From: Circinella umbellata
Taxonomy: Eukaryota; Mucoromycota; Mucoromycetes; Mucorales; Lichtheimiaceae
Reading direction: 5' to 3'
Length of the DNA stretch: 64,000 nt
Assembly (NCBI GenBank): GCA_025093555.1
Contig: JAIWNF010000070.1
Span: 1 to 64,000 of the forward strand
Shown here: positions 14,301 through 30,492 of the stretch, piece after piece
Layout: the number at the start of each line of letters is the position of its first letter
Position numbering within the stretch: position 1 is the stretch's first letter
The notes under the pieces: generated by a model
What the model was told of the DNA's origin: nothing
The model's database searches: none
The model's input: only the letters and a program-made list of their open reading frames with translations
Position numbers and translations under genes: made by a program

Positions 14301-14547
14301 AAATTAACCTCATTTTTTTTATAGTAGATGGATCATAGATTTCTATCAAAATGAAAATAAATCTCATTCACAAAGGAGAATATTTTAAAACCCCCTCAAA
14401 GAGAAAAAAAGTTTTCTCCGTTTTTATATAAATTGATTCTCAGCTTTAAAGAAAAAAAATTAGAAAAAAAAAAAAAAAAGAAAAGAAAAACATCTAATTT
14501 TTATTTTTTGAACCTTTTTTCCTTTTTTCTTTAAAAAAAAAATTATC

Positions 14548-17401
<2,854 letters not shown>

Positions 17402-18025
17402 AACAAATGTTTGGTCATCATCCCCTTGATTTTATGCTATCCATCCCATATCACAGGCAGATAAAAATATACACTTTCAACCTTTCCTAAAATTTCAAAA
17501 CCAAAAAACTCGTCATTTATCAATCAACCCTCTTATACACAATAACATTGTCCTCCTTTTTCATTGCATTTCGTTTTTTTTTTCTCACTCAAAAATAGTA
17601 ATATATATACACATATACATGTTATCGATAAAATCTAACCAATCAATAAAAAAACCATTACTTTTTGCTTTTTTCGTATTATAATAATCATATACGTTTT
17701 GATATCTTTTTTTTTCTTGGGTGCGGGGGGAAGAAACTATTTATTATTTAAAGAGAGGAGAAAAATTACTTTTTTCCAATGTAATAAATATAAAGTAATA
17801 TGAAGATGATGAAAATGCAAGTAAGAATAACAAAAATCAAAAAGAAAAAGAGGGTAAATGTGGTATATCTATTTATATTATGTTGTAGTTGTGTTGTTGT
17901 GTATATGTATATATAAATCTATGTATATATCTTGTGGGTGGGGTGTATGTGGTGGAGAAAGACGTTTCTGTGACAGGAGTATATACATATATATATCTGG
18001 GCGGTATGTAAAAATATTAACTTGA
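17402..18025. other. DBP2 3' region and intergenic
   Basis: The probable 3' UTR of DBP2 (convergent with the next gene) contains AATAAA-like signals near 17645 and 17785. T-rich and GT-rich low-complexity DNA follows to about 18000. No other feature seen. Confidence 0.5.
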
Positions 18026-18364
18026 TTAATGGATCATTAAAGAACTGACTTTACGAACTACCAAAACTTGGTGACCAATTGGTGCGGGTGCACGACGACA
18101 AGCATTAGGTACACCTGAAAGATCTAAAGGTGTTATAAAAGGTCTTCTGTTTGTGGTTATGGATTCTTTGGTAAATGTCTTTTTTAATTGTTGCTGTTGT
18201 TGAAACAGGCCTTGTTTAATATAGTGCTGTTTTTGTTGTGGTGTAGAAGATGGAGACTCTTTCTTTTGACATTGATCAGAAAAAGATCCCCGATCGTAAT
18301 CAACATCACTATAAGTTGGAACAATAGTTTCCAAGTCTTCTGTATTGAATCGAACCGTTTTCAT
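18026..18364 (-). CDS. Small conserved-looking protein, 112 aa, function unknown
   Basis: Single-exon ORF starting KTVRFNTEDLETIVPTYS and ending NRRPFITPLDLSGVPNACRR plus a basic/hydrophobic tail. The composition and the ordered ends look like a real coding sequence, with a low-complexity Gln stretch in the middle (QGLFQQQQQLKK). The N-terminal K-T-V-R-F fits the RVxF consensus used to dock protein phosphatase 1, and an acidic TYSDVDYDRG element of a type seen in other fungal proteins follows. No enzyme domain, signal peptide or membrane segment is visible. It lies convergent to DBP2 on the other strand. PP1 binding is only a motif-based inference. Confidence 0.7.
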   Translation of the reverse strand: MKTVRFNTEDLETIVPTYSDVDYDRGSFSDQCQKKESPSSTPQQKQHYIKQGLFQQQQQLKKTFTKESITTNRRPFITPLDLSGVPNACRRAPAPIGHQVLVVRKVSSLMIH

Positions 18365-20616
18365 GCTTTTTCTGTATCAAATAAGGAAAATAAACAATAT
18401 ATAAATAAATAAATATAAAAAGAAAAGAAAAGAAAAAAAAAGAAGAGCCTTTTTATATATGTTTTTTTTTTCTATTACTATTTTTAATGCTGTAATACTT
18501 TCATGAGTGCTATTTTTAGATAATAAAAAATAATAAATAGGTATATCTTTTCTCAACGCCACGAATTTTTTGGGGCGCACAGAAAAAAGTCGATCAATTT
18601 TTTTTTCTTTTTTTGTAGAGCGCCACGGGTTCTATTTTTTTTTCATTTTCGTTTCTTTTTTTAAAATTAATGCAAAAAATGTATACAAACGTGATTCTAA
18701 CCCCTTTCTCCCATTAAATCAAAAGGCGAAAAAAAAAGCACATATTGTAAAAGTCCATCTCTTTGAAGGGGAATACGCCAAAACTCTACTGAATTAAGAA
18801 GATTAGAACTGTAATTCCAAATTGTAGTTGAGTTTTTATTTATATTTTTGCCTTTACTCCACTCTATTCTGAGTCTAACCTCTATGGTATAAGTTGTGGG
18901 TTGAATAATTCAAGAAAAATGTAGGAAGGATAGTAAAAAAAAAAAAAAAAAAAACTATCGTCAAAGAAATACTTATATGAACACAGCCACAAGAGAAAGA
19001 AAAAAAATCGCCAAGCCTTTTCCTTATAATTTTTCAAGATCAAAAGGAAGCAGGATAATCGGCTTTTAACCAAGAAAGCCAAGACGTTAATGAAAAGGAG
19101 TTGCCTATAAAGAAGATACTATATAGAAGCTTAAACATTCCCATAGCAACAACCAACTCTTTCTAAGCCCCTAGCGACTTACGACACATTACTCTCATAT
19201 GGATAAGTAACAACTTTCTTTTAATTTGGAATGTAGACCTATTTTTGGTTATATCTATTGACAACGTTTTAGATAGATATATCATCAATAGACTTTTTCT
19301 TCCATCTTAACTCCTATTTTATTAAAGAAAAGAATTTTCTTTTCACCTTTCAAGGATGTAAACTCCCCTAGAATTATAAAATAGGAGAGAGAGAGAAGAA
19401 TAATTGTATAGTGTGTAGTAGCACAAATGTAGGAGAATGTTTAACAAAATAAAAGAATGGACTTATGCATTGTCATAGCTTATGTACATCAGCCTCATCA
19501 ACAAATTAAAAATGTCACTGAGTTGTTATTATCCTTACTAAAATGTATATATCAGCCATAGTAATAATATATTATAAAGCTTCACGAGTTATCATACCAT
19601 TATCATCTCTAGCATTGTTATTGAAGAAAAATATATAGTTTTTCTTCCATTTGTGGCAATAAGCTTTTTTTTGTGTTTGGCTAAACTTGCATTTTTATTT
19701 ATACGTAAAATAAAGTTATGGATATTAATTATAAAGAAAAAAAGTTTGATCCAGATGGAAAAAAAAAAAAAAATAGAAAACCCAACCTTAATATCATTGT
19801 CATCTTGCATCTAGTGAGAATAATATATTCTACTTTTTTTTCCCGGCACCCGTCCTTTTTTTTCAATTCCCAAAAATAACTTGCTGTTGCTAAAAAAGCG
19901 CTGCATCTTGATAAGAATATCTTGTTTTTTTTTTTTTTTTATTTCGTCATTTTGCCAAGAAGTAGTATCAATGTTACCAATAAGTATCGTTTTATTTTAG
20001 TTTTTTTGACAAGCCCTTGGTATTTTACGTTTGTACAGTGATATTGCTTCATACATGCTCAGCATTAATGTATTAAAATCGCTGCTGCTCATCAACAAGA
20101 TATTATATTTTAATTCTATTTGTATTTTTTTGTCATACTGCCATCATTACTCAACAATTTAAGATAAATCTACTAATGATTATAGACAATCTTCCATCTT
20201 CAAAGTTACCATATTGTCAATATTTCCCTTTTTTTCATTTTACTATGAACACACTTCAAACAATTGAGTATGCTAAATAATGAAACACATAGAAAAGAGG
20301 GGGACAAAATTTATGTTAATTATTCCGACCATTTTTTTAAAATACTAAAGCTTTCCGAGAACCCATTCAAGTAATGAGCTTAATATACACTGTAAAATTT
20401 ATTTTACACATTAAAACGAATATAAAACTCGAATTACTAGCTATGGCATTGATATTGCTGGATAATAAGATACCTTTCGATTGAATATTACGAGTACTAC
20501 TTACGAGAGAGCGGTATATTGCTTGGTGACTTAATGAGTTTAGCAATATGAAAAAAAAGGAACGTAAATAAAGCACTGTGTTAATATTGATTACTATTAT
20601 ATACAGTTATTTACTA
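18365..20616. other. Gene-poor intergenic DNA
   Basis: Poly-A/T-rich sequence (long runs at 18940, 19760, 19930). The many short ORFs encode Phe/Lys runs from homopolymers and were rejected. The promoter of the small gene ending at 18364 should lie at the left end. Confidence 0.5.
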
Positions 20617-20830
20617 TTGTTTTTTTCCTAAAGATTCGCGGCCAAATTATTTTTCACTTTGCGTCCGTTGTAATTTTACGTTTGCGCCTGATTATTTTCA
20701 ACTTCGCGGAAATCCTTGTATATTAGTACTATAAACAGCGCAAAATTGAAAATAATCAAGCGCAAACGTAAAATTACAGCGGACGCAAAGTGAAAAATAA
20801 TTTGGCCGCGAATCTTTAGGAAAAAAACAA
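20617..20830. mobile_element. Foldback MITE, copy 2 (214 bp, complete)
   Basis: The 85-bp terminal inverted repeats differ at only two positions (both C/T), and a 44-bp centre separates them. TA lies immediately outside both ends (20615-20616 and 20831-20832), as expected for a Tc1/mariner-type target duplication. It carries no ORF. A transcript would fold into a near-perfect long hairpin. The right arm retains the 22 bp missing from the copy at 10653, so this is the fuller form. Confidence 0.9.
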
Positions 20831-20924
20831 TAGATTATTTTTGTTTAAGTCGTCTATTTTTTATAAATATAAATTCCGAAATTATATAAACATCCCCTTT
20901 ACATTTCCCCTGTTCTTATACGAT

Positions 20925-21030
20925 ACCAAGGCTCTCAAACTGACGGGGAGTTGACTTCCAACCACCCGGTAATTCTTTCGATGGAGCAACTATCTTACAA
21001 TAATACCCATGTTCCGATGAGACATAGCTT
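20925..21030 (-). pseudogene. Short coding relic beside the MITE
   Basis: The minus strand has one frame with about 36 open codons including EHGYYCKIVAPSKELPGGW and TPRQFESLGIV, bounded by stops. The residue mix is protein-like rather than homopolymer-driven. No family recognised and no start codon or splice context is clear. It may be a leftover of a gene disrupted near the MITE insertion. Confidence 0.35.
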
Positions 21031-21039
21031 ACTGACCAC

Positions 21040-24000
21040 CCTTTTCTTTCTAGCTCTCAATTAGTATACAATATTGCCGTACCAAGAGGAGAAAGGGTAA
21101 ACAAGTGATTGTTTATATGTAGCTGGTGCATTAGCACAAAGAAGAAATATACATATATAAAGTATAGAAATAAAAAAAATGAGTTTATGAAATATAAACA
21201 TAACCAAATAGTAACGAAAAAAATAGCTATATATTTGCTGTAGCTTGGGTATTGTTGAAAATTTCAGAAAGCATAATGAAAACCTTTTGTTCAAAAAGCA
21301 TTAGACACATGTTACTTCAAAATTGAATATACAGTGTCGATCATGGCTGGCCGGTGTATAGTAGTTTACTTAATCAAATAACCTCATTATTCTATTATCA
21401 TTATTCCATATATTAGCAAGAGGTCCATTTTTTATAGCTTGTCAGTTAGCAGCTTCAGTTACATATTTGAAGAAACACCAATAAACATAACTCATTGATA
21501 GCCATTACATATTACACTTTTGCTGAATGAAAAAGTGGCGTTTTGGGATGTAACAAAAAAAATGGTTATTACTTCTCGTTGTCATCTGTTTTGTAAATGG
21601 ACTTAGACCAAAAAAGAATATCTTTAAGCACTAAAAATTATCTTGTCTGCTTTATCTATTATAGTAATGCATCAGTTAATATATATTTTCCAGCTGTATA
21701 ATGTACTTTTTCTGTAGCAAAATAATAGATCCTGTAAAATAAATATGAGATGACTACAATAAGCACTTCTAAAAAATCAGTCCGTTTTTATACTTTTAAT
21801 AATATTTTATATGTAGATAACCTTGTATTAAGGGAATTTATAAAGATTCCATTGATACTTGTGTCTCAAAAAAATTGATAAAGAGAAAAAAATAAAATAT
21901 TTATATAATTACTACGCTACTTTTTTATTACTGTTATCCTTCCAGTCAAAGTTGAATAAGATATTTTACCTCTTGAAATTGTTGATATAGTACTTTGATA
22001 TAATAAATGGAAGGTTATTAATCGGTGCGAACGTACAAGAATTTTGCTTTTATCACCACGACCAAAATGAGTAGTAGAAATAAATGGATTTCCATGACTC
22101 TGCATAATCACTAATGACATGAATTTTATAAAAAGTGTCAGTTCATGATGGAGATTCATAGATCTATGCAGAATCATAGATATTCAGGTATATCCATTAC
22201 ACCTACTTATATGTAGATTCATGCAGATTTATTGATGTTTATGGCCTAGTTTTTTTAATGATATATATTTGACTTTATGAACATATACATTATACTGTGG
22301 CTGTAACGTGGTTGGAACCATTTCTACTATATTATGATAGACAATTTGAATAATAAAATGTTCTTTTTGTGGGTCATTAACTATATGAGATAATGAGAAA
22401 AGTAGTAAAAGAAGTGCGTGGGAATACTAAATGTCGTCAAATGTTTATAGCTTCACAAAGTATAAAAATGTGATTTCACAGATTATCAGACATATTTACA
22501 AAGCATGCATTTTCATTCATATTCATAGATATTTTTTATAGATATATGTTCAGTTTTATGCAGATTTATATATTATTCAGAGTCATACATTGTCACTCAG
22601 ATCCGTTAATTTTTGTGATAGAGATTCATGGATTTATTTCCATGAAAATGAATGATTGTCTTTTTCCACGCATATTCATAGAGAAGCACTGTGTTTCATA
22701 ATTCATAAATCCATATTCATAAAGGATTAGGTAATTACATGTAATTTTTAGCCGTGGTGTATTTACAGATCTTGTGAAGCATAATCTTGAAGATCTTCCC
22801 CACTTGGAAGCTTCTGATAATGAAAAATAAGCACGTTCAAATTCTTAGATGGGCCGCGGCTTTTTATTGTTTATTCAGCTATAGGCTTTCACTTTCTCCT
22901 TTCTAGTTCAATTAGAAGAAAAGAACGAAAATATAAGAAAGATTGTTATCATTTTTTACGGATAATCTTAGATGCTTATGCTTGTACAGTAAATTGCAGT
23001 TGCACTTTCTACTATAAACATGTCTGAAACAAAGTCTTCGGAAATACCCTCGTTAGCAGCATTGAAGTTTGCTGCTTTGATTGAAGAAGCTTACTTTCTT
23101 AGGCGTACTTCTTCTATTATATGATTCTATTGATATTAATGACATATACTATGTATGTATAACCAGGTGATTATATAAACTATTATTGGTGCTCATTGTT
23201 ATTAATATTTACCAGCTTTGAAGATAAATCCAATAAAGTCGTCTAGTCACGTCATTAGAAATATTCAAAGCTCTCTACACTATGTTCTTCTTTAATACTA
23301 GATATACAATTATCAAAGCTCCAGATAAAAGAAATTTAAACGGACGATAAGTGATAAGAGTGGTAAGTCACTTAACATATTTTAATAATGTAAATATTGT
23401 ATGTAAATCAGGCTGTACTTTAAACTTATAGAGACATCACACACATGCTATTTCATTTAATGCTATTCCATTTACTTGCTGATATGGTGTTGTAGCTATG
23501 TAAACTCATGTTATTTAATATTTCATTTTTTCGGCCCAAGAAAGCAGTATAAAATTACACCATTGCTATGCCCCCATTCCTTGAATTTTAAGCCTGATTT
23601 GACTTAATAGTTTCTCAGCTATTCTTTCATTCCCTGTACTTACATTGAAATTAAAATCAACCTGTTTGTTATAATGGCATAAATAACGAATCATATTATT
23701 ATTCTATACTACGTTCAAATTATTTTCAAGAAATAATTTAATTACGCCATCAACTATATATATTATTATCGTGAAAAAACAGGAACTATAAATGATGCAG
23801 GTATCTTAATAAGAAGTATAGTCGAGAAAAAAAATATGTCTTGAGCGCCTCAAAATAGTATTGATAGTAGTAATAAGCCATCATGGCTCTACAACTTGGC
23901 ATGCAGTTATAATTTGATATCCAACCAGAGATACAAACTATGAGGGTGGTGGGGAAAGTTGGACCTCCTATTACTATTTTTAAAGATGACGATAGTGTTA

Positions 24001-24621
24001 TTGCAAAAACAAGCGATACAGCTTACAATTTCAGCGCTTAAACACCTTAATTATTACTCCAGCAATCGTTATCTTAAACTGGGTCTGTTTGTAAGTACAG
24101 CATACAGTTTTTTTTTAAAACGAAGAAAGAGCAAAAAACAGAAGTAGTAGTAGATATGTCGTAATATATTTTGGCGGATAACACCGTAGCCAATTAGAAA
24201 TAGAATAGAACAAAAGATAATAAATAAATAAAGTATAAGTTGAAAGATGATGTTTTTATTATATGAAATGTGAAGGAGTATTTATATATTTTCTAAACTA
24301 CTTATAAGATATATGATAAACTAATAATGATAATATACGTGTTCGTGACTGAAGGTTGACTACGTGTTCGAATAATTATTATGATGATGTGACAGTGATA
24401 TAGATTAACTACGTGGCAATATAAAAATAAAATACGTTTACAAAAGAAGTATCACAAATGGATAAAAAAGGAAAATAGAGTTACTGCTATTTATGGCTAC
24501 GACAGATAAAATAATATAATCATGGTCCACGCAGCACGCCCCCCCTCCTCTTTTTTTTTTTTTTTTGAAAAATAAAAAAATCAAATAATAAAAATAAACT
24601 ATCGTCAAACAAAGCCTTATG
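21040..24621. other. Gene-poor DNA with ATTCATA-type motif cluster
   Basis: No intact gene. At 22130-22210 and 22500-22740 short words such as ATTCATAGAT and CATATTCATA recur on both strands, giving a loosely repetitive block. Two short plus-strand coding-like ORFs lie at 22735-22830 (contains TDLVKHNLEDLPHLEASDNEK) and 23020-23121 (MSETKSSEIPSLAALKFAAL, 33 aa in all). They may be relics of one gene or chance. The region 23940-24540 shows nothing further. Confidence 0.4.
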
Positions 24622-24703
24622 CGACAACAGCAGGATTCGAACCTGCGCGGGCAGAGCCCATGAGATTTCGAGTCTCACGCCTTAACCGCTCGGCCATGTT
24701 GTC
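24622..24703 (-). tRNA. tRNA-Ser (anticodon CGA)
   Basis: Read on the minus strand, the acceptor 5' GACAACA pairs with TGTTGTC before discriminator G. The D-arm contains GGCCGAGCGGTTAAGGC, the anticodon stem TGAGA/TCTCA encloses CT-CGA-AA, and there is a long variable arm. The T-arm is GCAGG-TTCGAAT-CCTGC. A class II tRNA with anticodon CGA reads serine UCG codons. No intron. The A and B boxes of the internal Pol III promoter are intact (B box GGTTCGAATCC). Confidence 0.95.
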
Positions 24704-25299
24704 GTCTCTTTTTTCTCTTTTCCTCACGTTTTTGGGAGGTTACACAAAGAATACTTTTTTTTACAACGAAAAAAATTAAAAAAATATCATAAAAAATAGT
24801 AAAAAATATAACAACACCACCAGGACAACCTAAAAGGTCCATAGAACCATCACCCACCGAAATCCCGGCCGAAAACAAACAATTGTCCATTAACATTTCG
24901 CCATCATCATTATTCCCATCAACAATGTGATATTTATGGATATAAATTTAACAGGAAAATAAGGTAAGTATAAAAAAATGATAACAGAATAATTCTTGTG
25001 AGAATCTTTCAGGTGTTTTATTATATGAAAATAATATTAAGATAAAAAGATATATCCTTATTTCTATTACAAGTAAGTTTTATATATATGTTTTAGATGT
25101 GTATTTTCCTGTATTTGTAAATTGTGTATTATGTGATTATGAATAAATAAATTATTATGTTTGATCATTATACTTGTATATTGTATATAAAGTGTTATTG
25201 TGGTAGAATTATTATATGTGTATTTAGAAAGCAACTGATGTTAGATTATTTTATTGTTTTTTACATATAGTTTATATTTTAATTATCTGAGATGAAGGA

Positions 25300-27041
25300 T
25301 TGACGTGTGCCATACGACAAACAAAAGAAATTAATTTCGAATTAATTTTTTCATCTCTGTCTCAGCCCAAACGTTCACTCTCAATCGACCCACAATCTCG
25401 AATAACCGCCACTCCAGTTAAAAAATACAAAACCTCAGCATTACGCTCAACAATTCCAACCGAAATTAATTGTATAATGGGTAAAACATTAACAAAAAAC
25501 AATACTGGTAAAAAAGCAAGAGCAGTCAGTATTCCTATTGCAGCACCAGGTACCAAAATTCCTGTTTCACAGGAATTAATAATTTAGAACGTGATTTCTC
25601 CGCCACACAAGCAAACATTAAGTGCCCCAATGATATATGCAAAAAGAAGGGTAAGATCATTGCTATAGATGGAGCTAATAATCCTGCTTTTGAACCACCA
25701 ACACCCATATATAAATGCACCTCTTGTCATAAAAAATATGCACACACATGCATGTTAGATCCCATTGCAGCAGCCATACAAAGTAAAAAAAATAATACTA
25801 CAGAGAAGCCCACAATAAATTCTACTGTAGCAAAAAAAACTTTAGGTAACACCCAACTTGAATCTATCGATTCTGATCAGGAAATGGAACATCATCATGC
25901 ATCACCAAATCAAAAACAGCCTGCACAAAGTTGGGCGGACCAGGTTGAAGTCTCCAATATAGAGAAAAATGATAATTTTCTCCATATTTATCCTAACCTC
26001 CCTGACTATCTTCAGGATATATACAAAAAACAGGAAAAGACTGACCAAAAAGTTTCGGAACTAACAGAAGCTCTTTCTAACATGGCACAAATTATAAAAG
26101 AAAATGCTACTTTAAAAACAGAACTGGAAGCTGCTCGTGCCGAAATTGCAATTTTAAAAAATAAACAGTTAACACTTGGTCCAACAGCAACTAGCAACAC
26201 AGGACTCCGACCAACAATCCAAATTTTGGATAATGAAGATGATGGATTGGAACAATCCAAACATGCACCACCTCCAGCACAAATTCAGCAATTAAAAAAT
26301 AATTATGCAACAATAGCAGCTCAAGGTATAACTAAAAAGCAGCAACATAACAAAAAAAGAGCTGTCCCATCCAAACGTGCAAAAGAAATTGCCGCACGTC
26401 ATCTCACAGCAGTGCCTGAAAGCCAAGGCTTTCAATTTATATATGTGCCCTGTCGCCACCGTATGACAATCAAAGCTATGCATCAGATCCTTCGCACCTT
26501 ACGTATTGATAACTCACGTATCTTGGATGTACATTTCCCTGATCGACAGGTAGCAGCACTACTCATTCATAACGACTATGCTCCTCTTCTCATGGAAATT
26601 CTTGAAAAAGAGGGCATTAAGGTAAAAAAAGAATTTGATCCACTTGACCCCAGTATTCTACGGGATAAGAAATTAGCAGATTTATCTGATGAAGAACGGT
26701 TTGAAAAAGTGCAAGAATTACACCATAACAACTTGCTCAAAGCACTCCAATTCATCCGCGCACCAGTCAAATTTGCAATAGCTCGTAATTTCTATAAAAA
26801 TTCATGGATTACAGCAGAAGAATTGACATCAATTTTACCAACATATAAAGCAAATGAAGATCGAATTTTAGACGCAAAACGTCTTTTAAATGATGATATT
26901 AAAAGTGTTACCAATTCCCAACCTGATTCCCCTAACATGAAAATCGATGACGAAATCGCAACCGGCTCCACAGATAATCCTGCCGCACATAATACCTCCA
27001 ACACTTCCACCACTCAAAATAATTATAAAAAAAAAGTATAA
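25300..27041 (+). pseudogene. LINE ORF1 (zinc-finger/coiled-coil RNA-binding type), frameshifted
   Basis: Reading starts in one frame (about 25300-25587) and continues in another from about 25575 to the stop at 27041, so one frameshift lies near 25510-25585. After the shift come a zinc-finger-like segment (C-P-N-D-I-C then C-T-S-C-H, about 25625-25735), a heptad-rich coiled coil (about 26030-26170, NMAQIIKENATLKTELEAAR), a basic stretch (KKRAVPSKRAKEIAARH) and a folded-looking domain with FQFIYVPCRHRMTIKAM. This is the usual layout of a LINE ORF1 nucleic-acid chaperone that coats element RNA. No ATG is evident in the first frame near the start, so the 5' end is probably eroded. Confidence 0.75.
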
Positions 27042-27061
27042 GTATATAAAACAAAAAAAAA

Positions 27062-30000
27062 ATGAGTAATATAACAATATCCCTTATAAATATCAACGGT
27101 CTCGTAAAACAGACCATCAATACAATTACTAATAGTTTACCTACCTCATCATTAATATTCTTAACCGAAACTTGGTTATTATCACCAAGTCGGTATCCAA
27201 CTAACTGGTTCCAACAACACAATTACGCTCTTCCTGTAGAAAATTCCCATCGTGGTAAAATGGGTATCACATTATTAATGAATCCCTCTTTTCCTTATCC
27301 CGTACACGTACTTCCTACAATCTCTCCCTACATCCTTTCCTGTAAAATAGATAATCTCACCATCCAATCTCACCCCCATTGAAGCTCTAGAAATAATCCA
27401 ATCAATCCCTTTATTAACATCCTCAGACAACAATCACGAAAATACCATTCTTTGTGGTGATTTTAATGCACGACATAAAGAATTATTAGGCGATCAACGA
27501 ACTACACCTCGTGGAACAGTATTTGCAAATTGGATCGACGAACAAGGTTTGCATTGTTGGAATTCACAGCTAACTTATGGTAGGCCAACATTCATAAAAA
27601 AAAGAAATAATAGAAAGGAAACCAGCATCATCGATTGGATCTTAAGCACCGAGCCCCTGGCAAATGCAACAATGACTATCGAATCCGAAATGGATCTTAA
27701 ATCCGATCACAAACCAATCTGTATTACCATGGATAGACCACCACCACCTCGAGAAACTCATCCACGGCAACTTTGGAATCTTAGCAAACTTTATGACGAT
27801 GAACATAAACAAAAATATATAAATTTATTTATAGAAAAAATCAAAACTGTTCATGACCACATCAAAATTGCTATTACCACTAATAATATAGAACCTGACA
27901 TTAATTACCTTGCTAACCAATTAATCAATTGTATCCACCTATCCTTAGATGAATCAGTTGGTCGGAGGACCCCACGGCCGCAGCAGGTAAAATGGTTTTG
28001 GAATGATGAATTAGAAAATGCATTCCAGAAGCGTGAACATTGCTATCGCCGCAAAATAAAAGCTGCTGGTATTCAACAGGGCGTATGGAATATAAAGCAC
28101 AAAGAAGCATTAAAGCAATTTGACTCTTTAGTTAAAAAACGAAAACGACAAGCATGAAATAATTTTATCAATAAATTATCCAATGATGAATTATCAAACA
28201 CAACAGCAACAATTAAACGTATCAGGCAAAATAGGGTAGTTAATCCAACTTTTTCGGATATGGCTGGCCCTGAAGTAGCTGCCAATAAAATGTCACAGCA
28301 ACTTGCACGTACATTTTCAGGTAATGCTCTACCAAGAGTAAGAGCTAATCTACTCCCACCTCCAACCGTTCCCCATCTAATTGATAATCATGATAATATT
28401 TGTCCTTTTACACCCGAACTAATTCAAAATGCCATCCAAACTGTTGCTCGTAAAAAAGCACCAGGCATGGATCATTTACGTGCTGAAATGCTTAGTCCGA
28501 TTACAGAATATTTAACTAATCCACTAACCGACCTTTTTCTTTTGTGTTGGAAATGGTCTACGACACCTGATAGTTGGAGATTGGCTCAAGTTGTGCCAAT
28601 ATATAAAAAAGGTGATGCTAATGATCCTGCTAATTATCGTCCAATTAGTCTTTTATCAGTTTTACGTAAAATATTAGAAATATGTCTACAAGATGAACTA
28701 CATTCTGTTTCCCCCATTATAGATATTAGTCAAGGTGGGTTTCGTACCCAACGTAGTGCCTTGGACCAAGCTCTTTGCTTACATGAACTTTGTCTTCGTC
28801 ATCGATTGAATCATAATAACAATAGTCCAGTTTTGGCCGCAATGGACATCCAATCCGCGTATGATACAGTGGATCGTGCTATCATATGGCGGGCACTTGA
28901 ACCAACAGCTTCTCCACCTCTACTTGGATTACTCCAAAGTCTTTTTGATAATGTATCAGTTCAAGTACTATTATCTGGTACTACATCAAGATCTTTTTGG
29001 CCTGCCACTGGTGTTCTCCAAGGATCAATTTTGTCCCCTCATTTGTATTCTATATATATTAACTCTTTACCCCACTTTCTTCGTTCCCCTTCTTCTTCCT
29101 CTATTTTGTCCAATTTACCTGATTCTGATTCTGATTCTGATTCTGATTTTCAAGATACACCTATACTTTCATCCTGTCAACGTCCTCATCGGCTGGTTTG
29201 TGATAAGTGGATTAACGCACTTCTATATGCTGATGATGTTGTTTTAATTAGTGATAGATCCAATATTCAACAACTATTAAACCGAGCTGAAGAACACTCA
29301 TATCAACTTGGCTATCGCTGGAATCCCAGTAAATGTGTAATTTTACAACAACCAACCAGCCAAAACACCAACCCTCTCCCACCCCTCTATTTATATAATC
29401 AGCCAATTACAACCGCATCAACATTTGTTTACCTTGGTATACCATTTAATGCTAGTGGTATGATCAACAATCAACAATCAACAACTTTTACAACGCAACA
29501 TTGCATCAGCACATACAGGTATGCGTACATTACGAACAATTGGATGTAACCCATATTGTTTCCCTCGTCACCTTGCTGTCAAAATATATAAGCAATTTAT
29601 TCGACCTCGCTTTGAATACGAATTAGCAATTACCCCTTTTTTTAAAAAAGAAATCCAACAACTTGAAAAAGGCCAAGATCAATGTCTTCGATATATCTTT
29701 GGCGGTCATACCAAATCATCCACTATTGTTTTTCGACATATGTCTAATTTACCTACAATGGATGAACGTGTGCATACATTAGGTGCTAAATATCTCTCTC
29801 GCGCCTATTATCTACCAGATGATGCATTACTGACCCATTTACGACCAATATTACGTGATAAACGTCATCACTGGAATGTGCTTCACAAATTCAACAACAT
29901 ATGGCAGCTGTTACCACCGCCACCAGAAGATGTATCACCACGAGATCTCAAATCGACCATTCGCACCTATCGTACCACCAACCTCCACAAATTACAACAA

Positions 30001-30492
30001 GGCCCTAATTCAGGTGTCCTCATAAAAGCCTATCGTTCAAAACTTGGAGTTGATCCAATTTTCGTTTTGCCAATGACATTTCGGGAACGTAGCCGCCTAC
30101 TTCGCTGGCGGATGGGTTGGCTACCAGGAAAACAGATTCAATGTACCAATTGCAATAATCACCGCACTAGCCGTCACCATCTTATCGAATGTCTTGATAC
30201 TGCTTATCAACTTGACTTACCACCTGATACACTACCAAATCCAATCGACCACCTCCTCAACAAACTCCCCCGTAAACCACCATCCAACCCACAAACCATA
30301 TTATTTTGGCAGCAAACATGGCCAAAATTAATGGTAGCACTGGAACAACTTGATAAGGTATGTCATCTCGATCCAAATAATGATATACCATCTGATCCCG
30401 AACTTGGTCAACAGTTTGTAGACTGGTTAACACCTCCTCCACCAATTTTACCTCCAAATGATCCATCTTTAGACTATATTCTTCATCTTTGA
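27062..30492 (+). pseudogene. LINE ORF2 (endonuclease + reverse transcriptase), three lesions
   Basis: It begins 20 nt after ORF1. An EEP endonuclease comes first (ISLININGL, LTETW, GDFNARH, IIDWIL, SDHKPI). The reverse transcriptase follows, with APGMDHLRAEML, YRPISLLSVLRKILE, GGFRTQRSALDQ, MDIQSAYDTVDR, GVLQGSILSPHLYS and the catalytic YADD at about 29230. A C-terminal zinc knuckle C-T-N-C...H...C lies near 30140-30190. Lesions seen: loss of sequence with frame change near 27365, in the endonuclease; an in-frame TGA at 28155-28157, where neighbouring context suggests a former Trp codon; and a 7-bp tandem duplication near 29470-29490 that shifts frame after the RT. A hexamer-repeat Ser-Asp run lies at about 29120-29150. 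Confidence 0.85.
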
